From positions 1 to 24,969 of the forward strand of contig JAYURJ010000265.1 in assembly GCA_043756275.1 (NCBI GenBank): 24,969 nt of DNA. The letters are read 5' to 3'. The position numbers and the translations under genes are program-made. Of the stretch, positions 1-6,518 are shown piece after piece; the stretch's first letter is position 1, and each line of letters begins with the position of its first letter. The notes under the pieces were generated by a model. The model had not been told where the DNA came from. It did no database searches and worked only from the letters and a program-made list of their open reading frames with translations. This stretch comes from UKL13-2 sp043756275. Lineage in GTDB: Bacteria; Pseudomonadota; Gammaproteobacteria; Burkholderiales; Usitatibacteraceae.

Positions 1-1002
1 ATCAGCATTGCGGCTGAGATCATATTTCTTCAACGCATCAGAGAAAATTGATTCGCCTATGCGTTCGCGCCGGGCGTCCGCGAGCAGGCGCGCGAGATCG
101 TTCGCGTCGCGCAGGCCGAGATTAAAACCTTGGCCTGCCACCGGATGCAGCGCTTGCGCGGCATTGCCGATTACAGCGATGCTACCCGCGACGCGCGACA
201 ACACCGTGCGTAATCGCAGCGGATAACTGCGCCGCCCGCCGATAGACTTAAAATTTCCAGCACGATGGCCGAAATGCTGCTGGAATGCCGCCAAAAATGC
301 GGCATCGTCGAGCGCTTTCAATGCATCAATGCGTTCAGGTGATGACACCCACACCATCGAATAATCTTTCGCGCCACCAAGCGGCAACAACGCCGCAGGC
401 CCTTCCGGCGTGAAGCGCTCATACGCGGTACTGCGATGCGGCGAATCGGTTTCGATATGCCCCAGCAACGCCGACTGACCGTAGTCTTTCTCGGTGATGG
501 AAATAGCGGGAACCTTGCCGAGATTGGCACCACCGTCGGCCAACACCACCACAGCGGCTTCGCGAACGTGCTCGCTACCTGCCTGCGTGAAACGAACATC
601 GACGTGGTCGCCCTGCTCTTCAAAAGCTGTGACTACCGCGCCACGAAGGACTTCAATTTGTTGCTGCTCAAGCTGTTCGTCGAGTGCGGTTTGCAAGTCT
701 GCATAAGACAACACATACCCCAGCGCAGGAACGCCGCCGTCTTCACGCGTGATCAGCGAGCGCCCAAAGCCGCCTTTTTGAGAAGTGTGAATGGCGTGAA
801 TTTCAGTCGCATTAAGGCCATCGCCCCACACGTTGGCCGCATCCAGAATATCGCGGCTACCGTGCGAAAGTGCGAGCGAGCGCGTTTCGCGCGAGGGGCC
901 TTCGCGGGCTTCCATCAAAGAGACGTTCAGGCCCTGGCGTTTTGCCAGTAATGCGAAGGTGGCACCGACTGGGCCGGCACCGATGATGACGATTTCAGGC
1001 AT
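1..1002 (-). CDS. ubiH: UbiH-like FAD-dependent ubiquinone-biosynthesis monooxygenase (3' end outside window)
   Basis: This is a flavin-dependent ring hydroxylase of the UbiH/UbiF/COQ6 family, which hydroxylates polyprenyl-phenol intermediates of ubiquinone on the cytoplasmic face of the inner membrane. The frame is open for 334 codons from the ATG at 1002 to the window edge; the family is usually about 390-400 residues, so roughly 60 are missing. A dinucleotide-binding motif with GAGPVG lies at residues 8-13, and the second FAD motif (GNAAQALHPVAGQGFNLGLRD minus its last residue) at about residues 277-296. The start is fixed because the next upstream ATG is out of frame and soon hits a stop; no clear Shine-Dalgarno sequence is visible. 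It lies downstream of pepP on the same strand, the order known from the Escherichia coli pepP-ubiH operon. That context favours UbiH over its paralogues, but the exact hydroxylation position cannot be read from sequence. Confidence 0.85.
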   Translation of the reverse strand, partial: MPEIVIIGAGPVGATFALLAKRQGLNVSLMEAREGPSRETRSLALSHGSRDILDAANVWGDGLNATEIHAIHTSQKGGFGRSLITREDGGVPALGYVLSYADLQTALDEQLEQQQIEVLRGAVVTAFEEQGDHVDVRFTQAGSEHVREAAVVVLADGGANLGKVPAISITEKDYGQSALLGHIETDSPHRSTAYERFTPEGPAALLPLGGAKDYSMVWVSSPERIDALKALDDAAFLAAFQQHFGHRAGNFKSIGGRRSYPLRLRTVLSRVAGSIAVIGNAAQALHPVAGQGFNLGLRDANDLARLLADARRERIGESIFSDALKKYDLSRNAD

Positions 1003-1081
1003 TTGTGAAGGGCATTAATTGCGGGGTTCTTAAGTCCAATTTATTCACAGGCCGGCTGAATCGTGACCTGCTCCGATGAGC

Positions 1082-1200
1082 ACTCCTCCCTTTTCTAAAG
1101 GGAGGCCGGGAGGGATTTTAAGCAGGTGAAATACATGCGAGCTTTACCTTTGATCCACCACTAAAAATCCCCCTCAGTCCCCCTTTTTCAAAGGGGGAAG
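1082..1200. repeat. Two-hairpin MITE/REP-like repeat, copy 1
   Basis: This 119-bp element fills most of the pepP-ubiH spacer. Its left hairpin pairs CCTCCCTTT (1085-1093) with AAAGGGAGG (1097-1105). Its right hairpin pairs CCCCCTTT (1179-1186) with AAAGGGGG (1190-1197). The two ends, each about 40 bases, are imperfect inverted copies of each other and include GGGAGGGATTTT-like stretches. The left end is almost identical to the reverse complement of the right end of the element at 14979-15093. Repeats of this appearance are common non-coding dispersed elements in Proteobacteria. It may also attenuate transcription from pepP into ubiH, which is inference. Confidence 0.7.
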
Positions 1201-1216
1201 TAGTTCGCGGTAGGCT

Positions 1217-2554
1217 TTAGCCGGCAGTCAACGCCTCCACATCCTTCACCGACTTCGGACAAGACGCCGTCAGGTTGGTGTTGCCTTTCTTGGTGACGAG
1301 AATGTCGTCCTCAATCCGCACGCCGATATCCCAGAAGTGCTTGGGCACGTTATCAGCCGGGCGAATGTACAGGCCCGGCTCCACCGTCAGCACCATCCCC
1401 GGCTCCAATGACACCCATTTGCCATCGCGATGCTTGTAAACACCCGCATCATGCACATCCAGCCCCAGCCAATGACCGGCGCGGTGCATGTAAAACTGCT
1501 TGTAGGTTTCCTTCTCGACCACGCTGGCGAGCGAACCTTTGCAGAGCTTCAAATCGATCAACCCTTGCGCGAGCACATTTACCGCGACTTCGTGATATTT
1601 CCCAAACAGCGCGCCCGGCTTCACGGCTTTGATGCAGGCAAGCTGTGATTCGAGCACCAGTTCATAAATGTCTTTTTGCGGCCCGCTGAATTTACCTGCG
1701 ACCGGGAACGTGCGCGTGATATCAGCGGCGTAGCTTTCCAGCTCACACCCGGCGTCGATCAACATCAAGTCGCCTTTTTTCAGCGGCGCAGAATTTTCAC
1801 GGTAATGCAGCACGCACGCATTGCCACCAGTGGCCACGATGCTGCCGTAAGCAGGCTGACGCGCGCCGTTCTTCACAAACTCATGCAGCAATTCCGCCTC
1901 GACCTGATATTCGAACATGCCCGGCTTTGCCATGCGCATGGCGCGGATATGTGCGCTGGAAGAAATCTTGCCCGCGCGCGCCATGATGTCGATTTCGACT
2001 TCATCTTTAATCAAACGCATCTGGCCCAGAGCGACGCGCACATCACGCAATTCGGCCGGGGCCGAAATACCCTGACGCGATTTGGCACGCACCACATTCA
2101 GCCAGCGCGTGACTGAAGCATCCCACTCAGCAGATGCACCCAGCGGCGTATGAATGACAGCCTCATTGGCCATCAAATCGGGAATACGCGCTTCGAGTTC
2201 GGAGAGCGGATAGGTTTCATCGAAATCAAAAACTTCCTTCGCCATCGTCGGGCCAAAACGGAAGCCATCCCAGATTTCGCGTTCCAGATTCTTCTCGCGG
2301 CAGAACAAAATCTGGCGCGGCTTCTTGCCCAACGTAATCGCCACCACCGCCTCCGGCTCACGGAAGCCGGTGAGGTAATAAAACGCGCTGTCCCAACGGT
2401 AATCGTAATGCGCGTCAGCATTGCGCGCGACCTCGGGCGAAGTCGGCAATAGCAACACGCCTTCCTTCAAAATCTTGGCAAGCCGCGCGCGGCGTTTGGC
2501 GTGGGCTTTGATGTTCGGAACAACAACCGGGAAGGGGAAAGTTTCGCGTTTCAT
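1217..2554 (-). CDS. pepP: Xaa-Pro aminopeptidase (aminopeptidase P)
   Basis: This cytoplasmic M24-family metallopeptidase removes the N-terminal residue when proline follows it. The 445-residue length from the ATG at 2554 fits PepP (about 440). The frame is open further upstream, but the extra 94 residues are low-complexity and basic and do not resemble the family, so the start MKRETFPF is preferred. The N-terminal aminopeptidase-P domain covers about residues 10-145. The pita-bread catalytic domain shows the five expected metal ligands: two aspartates (LIDAGCE and AADITRTF), a histidine (HRAGHWLGLDVHD) and two glutamates (TVEPGLY and GVRIEDD). It is first in a pair with the ubiH-like gene, 214 bases apart. 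The ancestral upstream neighbour is probably displaced by the foreign block starting near 2800. Confidence 0.95.
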   Translation of the reverse strand: MKRETFPFPVVVPNIKAHAKRRARLAKILKEGVLLLPTSPEVARNADAHYDYRWDSAFYYLTGFREPEAVVAITLGKKPRQILFCREKNLEREIWDGFRFGPTMAKEVFDFDETYPLSELEARIPDLMANEAVIHTPLGASAEWDASVTRWLNVVRAKSRQGISAPAELRDVRVALGQMRLIKDEVEIDIMARAGKISSSAHIRAMRMAKPGMFEYQVEAELLHEFVKNGARQPAYGSIVATGGNACVLHYRENSAPLKKGDLMLIDAGCELESYAADITRTFPVAGKFSGPQKDIYELVLESQLACIKAVKPGALFGKYHEVAVNVLAQGLIDLKLCKGSLASVVEKETYKQFYMHRAGHWLGLDVHDAGVYKHRDGKWVSLEPGMVLTVEPGLYIRPADNVPKHFWDIGVRIEDDILVTKKGNTNLTASCPKSVKDVEALTAG

Positions 2555-2811
2555 GGGTGTGGGAATGGAGTGAGGAAGGGAAGGCAATATTGTACGCCGG
2601 TGGCCTTCGGGCGTTTGTGACGATCCGTGGCGGAGGTGGGTGGTGCGGGGTGGATTAAATTGGCAAACTCTAGCACTGGTGGGCCCTCTAGAGCATTTGT
2701 GGCCGAAGCATCGCTTGAATAGGCGATCTTCATGCTTTTGTGCGATGTCCATTGACTGGGAATTAAATCGGGCGTAATGTCCGGTTTTATTCCTAGCGAA
2801 AGAAACGCGCG
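2555..2811. other. Divergent spacer between pepP and the restriction-modification cassette
   Basis: No convincing gene is seen in these 257 bases, although an unused upstream extension of the pepP frame crosses them. The spacer must hold the pepP start region on one side and the promoter of the methyltransferase operon on the other. The left junction between native and acquired DNA probably lies here, but no target-site duplication, integrase remnant or tRNA end could be recognised. Confidence 0.5.
2752..2780 (+). promoter_or_regulatory. Candidate sigma-70 promoter for the methyltransferase operon
   Basis: TTGACT at 2752-2757 is a near-consensus -35 box, followed after exactly 17 bases by TAATGT at 2775-2780 as a poor -10 box. 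It ends 31 bases before the methyltransferase ATG. Spacing and orientation are right, but the weak -10 makes this only a candidate. No clear palindrome of the kind bound by HTH-fused methyltransferases such as M.SsoII was found nearby. Confidence 0.35.
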
Positions 2812-4089
2812 ATGGCCAGAGTTTTGCACACTGCAACGTCGCAGGATGCCGTATCCATGTATGTCAAAGCAGCGCGCGAAAGGCACTCTCAAAGCGGACT
2901 CGCCGCCCTTCTCGGAGTGGATACGCGAACAATCAGGCGATGGGAAGCAGGCGAAAGCGAACCGCCGCTGAGTGTAGTGCGCGAGCTGAAACAGATTGCG
3001 CTGCCACTGCCGCCAGAACAGATTGAGCGCGGGGAATTTGCATTCATAGATCTCTTCGCTGGCATCGGCGGCATTCGCAGTGCATTCGAAGCCATCGGTG
3101 GCACTTGCGTTTACACCAGCGAATGGGACAAATACTCTCAGAAGACCTACGGTGCCAATTTCCCTGCCACGCATCGGCTCGACGGCGACATCACCAAAGT
3201 TGAGGCGAGTGATATTCCTGATCATGACGTTCTGCTCGCCGGTTTTCCATGCCAGCCGTTCTCCATCGCTGGCGTATCAAAGAAAAATGCGCTCGGTCGC
3301 AAGCATGGCTTTGCTGATGAGACCCAAGGCACGCTGTTTTTTGATGTCGCACGCATCATCAAACAAAAACAACCGCGCGCATTCCTTCTCGAAAATGTGA
3401 AGAACCTGTTGTCGCATGACAAGGGGCGCACGTTCGATGTCATCAAGCGCACATTGACTGAAGAGCTTGGTTACCACATTCATTGCAAGGTAATTGATGC
3501 GGCACATTTTGTCCCGCAGCATCGCGAACGTATTCTGATTGTCGGCTTTCGCGAGCCAGTGGGATTTGATTGGGCAGCATTGCAGTTGCCGGAGAAAGGC
3601 GCGATCAAACTTGCGCATATCCTGCACAAGACTGATGGCACTGAGCCGATGCTGTCTTGGGATGAGGGTCGTTATTTTGACCACGCAAAGAAAAAAGTCA
3701 TCGCAAAATATACGCTAACAGATCACCTTTGGACCTACCTGCAAAACTACGCAGCAAAGCATCGTGCAAAAGGAAATGGATTCGGGTTTGGATTGGTTAC
3801 GGCCAAGGATATTTCAAGAACGCTATCCGCGCGCTATCACAAGGACGGTTCTGAAATCCTCATCAAACAGGTGCGAAAGAACCCGCGCAGACTTACGCCG
3901 CGCGAGTGCGCGCGGCTGATGGGCCTGCCCGATACGTTCAGGATTGTCGTTTCGGATACACGCGCTTACCAACAATTTGGAAACTGCGTCGCTGTACCCG
4001 TAATCGGTGCAGTTGCTGAATTGATGTTGCAGTTCATCAAAGAAGAAGACAATCAACTTTCTTTTACAAACCTCGCAGTCGCCGCATAG
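2812..4089 (+). CDS. Dcm-type DNA (cytosine-5)-methyltransferase with N-terminal HTH domain
   Basis: This enzyme transfers a methyl group from S-adenosylmethionine to cytosine C5 in its target site and protects the host from the cognate endonuclease encoded two genes on. Residues about 15-65 form an XRE-type helix-turn-helix (GVDTRTIRRWEAGESEPP). The methylase core follows: motif I DLFAGIGG at 80-87, motif IV PCQPFS at 146-151 with catalytic Cys147, motif VI ENV at 194-196, motif VIII QHRER at 236-240 and motif X QFGNCVAVP at 388-396. The target-recognition stretch, GNGFGFGLV then RTLSARYHKDGSEIL (residues about 321-350), closely resembles E. coli Dcm from memory, suggesting CCWGG or a related site. 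The HTH is expected to repress the operon, as in M.EcoRII and M.SsoII. An internal ATG at residue 16 is a possible alternative start. The gene is 425 codons and opens a four-gene operon. Confidence 0.93.
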   Translation: MARVLHTATSQDAVSMYVKAARERHSQSGLAALLGVDTRTIRRWEAGESEPPLSVVRELKQIALPLPPEQIERGEFAFIDLFAGIGGIRSAFEAIGGTCVYTSEWDKYSQKTYGANFPATHRLDGDITKVEASDIPDHDVLLAGFPCQPFSIAGVSKKNALGRKHGFADETQGTLFFDVARIIKQKQPRAFLLENVKNLLSHDKGRTFDVIKRTLTEELGYHIHCKVIDAAHFVPQHRERILIVGFREPVGFDWAALQLPEKGAIKLAHILHKTDGTEPMLSWDEGRYFDHAKKKVIAKYTLTDHLWTYLQNYAAKHRAKGNGFGFGLVTAKDISRTLSARYHKDGSEILIKQVRKNPRRLTPRECARLMGLPDTFRIVVSDTRAYQQFGNCVAVPVIGAVAELMLQFIKEEDNQLSFTNLAVAA

Positions 4090-4098
4090 GAGATATCC

Positions 4099-4377
4099 AT
4101 GAAAAACGCCAGTCGTATTCCCACATGCAAGAGCTACAACTTTGACGGCATGCTGTATTGGTTCTCAGAAATGTCCGTGAACGATCTGCTTTTTCACCCT
4201 GACGATGATCCGGCAGATATTGTGCGGATAGCGGACAACACACCAACTTTCGACAAGAATGAAGTTCTTCAACTGCGAAAAATTCTTGATCGAATGTTTG
4301 CGACAAACGGGGATGATGTTTACGAAGCCGCCTATCCAATCTTCATGAAACGCATGGGCATACAACTGGATGCGTGA
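4099..4377 (+). CDS. Unknown 92-aa protein in the restriction-modification operon
   Basis: I do not recognise this family. It has a strong ribosome site (AGGAG about 7 bases before the ATG at 4099), begins 9 bases after the methyltransferase stop, and its TGA overlaps the vsr start as TGATG, so it is very likely translated with its neighbours. The protein is acidic (a DDDPAD cluster around residue 36) and has aromatic residues near the N-terminus (YNFDGMLYWF). It has no signal peptide, membrane segment or HTH. It does not look like a classical controller (C) protein, which would be an XRE-type HTH of about 80 residues. Its placement suggests a link to methylation, Vsr or restriction control, but no function can be assigned. 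Confidence 0.75.
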   Translation: MKNASRIPTCKSYNFDGMLYWFSEMSVNDLLFHPDDDPADIVRIADNTPTFDKNEVLQLRKILDRMFATNGDDVYEAAYPIFMKRMGIQLDA

Positions 4378-4790
4378 TGGCTGACGTTGTCGACAAAGCG
4401 ACGCGAAGCCGGATGATGTCTGGCATTCGCGCGAAGGACACTAAACCCGAACTGGCAGTCAGATCAGTCCTTCACCGCGCTGGCTTTCGCTATCAATTGC
4501 ATCGTCGAGACTTACCCGGCAAACCCGACCTCGTGTTTCCAAAATATCGTATGTTGATTTTTGTGAATGGGTGTTTTTGGCACCGACATCAAAATTGCCA
4601 TCTAGCGGCAACTCCAAAGACCAACGCCAAGTTCTGGGCTGAAAAACTGTCTTTAAATGTTAAGCGTGATAAGCGCGTAATTGCAGCTCTCCACCGGCTT
4701 GGATGGCATGTACTGAACATTTGGGAATGCGAGGTTAATGACCTTGGGCTGCGGAAATTATTTTCCAAAATCGAGAGAGTCGTTGGATGA
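4377..4790 (+). CDS. vsr: Very short patch repair endonuclease Vsr
   Basis: Vsr nicks 5' of the thymine in T:G mismatches that arise when 5-methylcytosine deaminates in Dcm-type sites, limiting the mutagenic cost of the methylase. The 137-residue protein has the family signature near the N-terminus (RSRMMSGIRAKDTKPE), then GKPDLVFPK with the catalytic aspartate, and the zinc/histidine region GCFWHRHQNCH, followed by a late cysteine in NIWECEV. The start is taken as the ATG at 4377 in a TGATG overlap with the preceding stop; the GTG one codon earlier (4374) is possible. Its own stop overlaps the next ATG as ATGA. Its presence supports a C5 rather than an N4 methylase and a CCWGG-like target. 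Confidence 0.95.
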   Translation: MADVVDKATRSRMMSGIRAKDTKPELAVRSVLHRAGFRYQLHRRDLPGKPDLVFPKYRMLIFVNGCFWHRHQNCHLAATPKTNAKFWAEKLSLNVKRDKRVIAALHRLGWHVLNIWECEVNDLGLRKLFSKIERVVG

Positions 4791-6001
4791 CTGAAACCAC
4801 TCTCCTTGACTACAGCAACAAGGCTTGTCTGACATTTGGCAATGCTCTACGCTCCGGAACAATTTTCGCCAAAGTCCTCACGCCCAATGACGATTCAGGT
4901 CGACACGGATTACTCGTCCCGAGCGAAGTCTACGACTACTTCCCAAGTCTGGTGGTTTCCGATTCCACACAGAATGCGACTCAACTATTCCGTGCATACG
5001 ACTTGATTAATCGGTCGGAAATTGAAGTTGCCTATAAATATTATCAACGCTATCCGGAACGTCGGGTGACAAGACTCAATAGTCGATTCAATGATGTTTC
5101 ACATGGGCCAGTAATTGCGATATTCCTGAAAGCGGTGCACGAAGATGGCTCGATTGGCTATTACATCGACTGCGTCAATGCCGATGACACAGCCTATCAA
5201 TTTGCACTGACCACGATTTTCGGACTCGATGTTCGGACGCACCCTGGCTCTTTCATAGTTCGGGAAATTGATAGCCACATTTTCTCGTATGACAGCGCTC
5301 TCGCTGAACTTACTGCGCTTTTTGATGATGTCCGAGGACGAGGCTGGGTCGAGTCAATGAGGTCTGGTAGCACTGGAATCGGCTACACATTTGAGACTCT
5401 CATTGGCATCGAAGAAAACAACAAGCAAGAAGCCGACTACAAGGGCATTGAAATAAAGTGCAAACACAAAAAAGACAGTGGTGGTGCTAGCGGAAAGATC
5501 AACCTTTTCCAAAAGGTGCCCAAATGGTGCGAAAAACTAACTACGAAAAAGCGAATTCGGCAAATTGGCTCGATCGCTGATACTGGACGATTTAGTTGTC
5601 ACTCACAGGTAACCACAAAGGCGAACAATCTTGCCTTGAAGCTTTCTGTAGATGAAGTAGAGCAGCGCATTGACTTACTTAAGAGCCTTGAACTCTTGGC
5701 ATATTGGCCATATGGCGTCCTTGCAAATTGTCTGGCGCAAAAACATGCGCGTGCCGTTTTTGTGAAGGCGGATGTTCGGCAAAGTGATGACAAAACCTAC
5801 TTTCGATATGACGAATTGATTTACTGTGAGCAACCTTCGATGCGCAACTTCGTAACCCTAGTTGAGGAGCGCGATTTGGTTTTCGAATTCATGATGTCTG
5901 AGCAGGAGAACGGCTCAATTCGAAATCACGGATACCCGTGGCGCTTGAACCGCGAAGACTTGTTAAAGGATTTGTTCGCGATGAAAATTCAACTGAGGTA
6001 A
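4787..6001 (+). CDS. Type II restriction endonuclease, EcoRII-N-like effector half plus MvaI-type catalytic half
   Basis: This is the predicted cutting enzyme of the system. The catalytic part (about 175-404) carries the MvaI/BcnI family signature TGIGYTFE at 196-203 and a PD-(D/E)XK-type centre: E203, D217, then four residues, E222-I-K224, matching the D-x4-E-x-K spacing of MvaI as I remember it. MvaI and BcnI are only about 240 residues; this protein has 404, the same as EcoRII. Residues about 20-150 (IFAKVLTPNDDSGRHGLLVP, YFPSL, ERRVTRLNSRF) resemble the EcoRII N-terminal effector-binding domain by eye. That would make it an allosteric type IIE enzyme needing two sites, which is inference. 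The ATG at 4787 overlaps the vsr stop (ATGA), so translation is coupled. Base composition is AT-rich compared with the flanking core genes. Confidence 0.85.
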   Translation: MTETTLLDYSNKACLTFGNALRSGTIFAKVLTPNDDSGRHGLLVPSEVYDYFPSLVVSDSTQNATQLFRAYDLINRSEIEVAYKYYQRYPERRVTRLNSRFNDVSHGPVIAIFLKAVHEDGSIGYYIDCVNADDTAYQFALTTIFGLDVRTHPGSFIVREIDSHIFSYDSALAELTALFDDVRGRGWVESMRSGSTGIGYTFETLIGIEENNKQEADYKGIEIKCKHKKDSGGASGKINLFQKVPKWCEKLTTKKRIRQIGSIADTGRFSCHSQVTTKANNLALKLSVDEVEQRIDLLKSLELLAYWPYGVLANCLAQKHARAVFVKADVRQSDDKTYFRYDELIYCEQPSMRNFVTLVEERDLVFEFMMSEQENGSIRNHGYPWRLNREDLLKDLFAMKIQLR

Positions 6002-6120
6002 GGCGCGCGCCACTTAAAGCGAAGCGCATTTTTTCTCGGAATTTACAGCGAAGGCAAGAGGCTCCCGTTAATTGCATTGCAAACCCCAGCACCCGCGCAC
6101 CTCCCAGCCACAAAACCCTC
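6002..6120. other. Spacer after the endonuclease gene
   Basis: No gene is supported here. A GCGC-containing stretch followed by a run of six T (about 6003-6033) could weakly terminate the restriction operon, but its stem is short. The rest is C-rich, repetitive-looking sequence running up to the duplicated amgK 3' end at 6121. Confidence 0.4.
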
Positions 6121-6241
6121 CAAACACCCCGCCAGTACTAGACTTTCACTTTTAAAACGTAGTCCGAACCACTCCCGCATCCCCAATCTTCAGCGCATTA
6201 AACAGCCTCACCAGCGGCCACAATTCCTGATACCACTCGCA
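6121..6241 (-). pseudogene. Orphan duplicate of the amgK 3' end
   Basis: These 121 bases match 8269-8389, the last coding part of amgK plus its 3' flank, at 112 of 121 positions in the same orientation. Read on the minus strand, the fragment still encodes the AmgK C-terminus (YQELWPLVRLFNALKIGDAG then VVRTTF and a stop). Five of the six altered codons, counting the stop, keep their meaning (TAA here, TGA in the intact gene); one codon differs by two bases (Trp for Arg). The frame runs only a few codons further upstream before a stop, and there is no start. Pairwise synonymous divergence suggests the two copies evolved as coding sequence in different genomes before coming together, as when an island integrates at a gene 3' end. 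The copies bracket the Fic module. Confidence 0.9.
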
Positions 6242-6287
6242 TTCGAGGTATTCAAAATGGCGTCGGTTCGTTTTTCAGGCACTTTCT

Positions 6288-6444
6288 GAAAAACACCCGG
6301 CTTTTACGAAAAACGGCTGAAAATTAGCGAAATCTCCGAAAAAAGACCGGCGACAGTTCTCAAACACCGACAAAAGTTTCCGAAAATTGCCCGGGATTGA
6401 CGAAAACTGACCGCAAAATAATAAATCGTACGAAAAACGACCGG
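6288..6444 (+). repeat. Iteron-like direct repeats, GAAAA-N4-CCGG, upstream of fic
   Basis: Units start at 6288, 6338, 6382, 6402 and 6432, each with GAAAA and then CCGG (CCGC in the 6402 copy) beginning exactly 9 bases after the G. A sixth, degenerate unit lies at 6308. Start-to-start distances are 20, 30, 44, 20 and 30. Extra A-tracts at 6320, 6330, 6372 and 6414 add to the roughly helical spacing. Such an array could be a multi-copy protein-binding site, an intrinsically curved promoter region or both. It occupies most of the space between the amgK fragment and the Fic start and shows no coding potential. Confidence 0.75.
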
Positions 6445-6518
6445 CAGCCAACTTTTGGATTAGAATCCCAAAAACCCGATCATGAATCGGAGAAGTGAAT
6501 TTGTCGGAGGGAAAACCA

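Noticed and set aside
2555..2836. 94-residue N-terminal extension of PepP
   Set aside because: Basic low-complexity sequence unlike the family; it would overlap the divergent methyltransferase start and its promoter. The ATG at 2554 gives the normal length.
4099..4377. Restriction controller (C) protein
   Set aside because: No helix-turn-helix can be seen, and regulation is better explained by the HTH fused to the methyltransferase.
5889..6113. murU or other gene on the minus strand downstream of the amgK fragment
   Set aside because: The 74-codon frame overlaps the endonuclease gene and lacks any nucleotidyltransferase motif.
6288..6444. CRISPR array
   Set aside because: The repeat unit is only 13 bases with a variable middle and the gaps are 7-31 bases, far from CRISPR repeat and spacer sizes; no cas genes are present.
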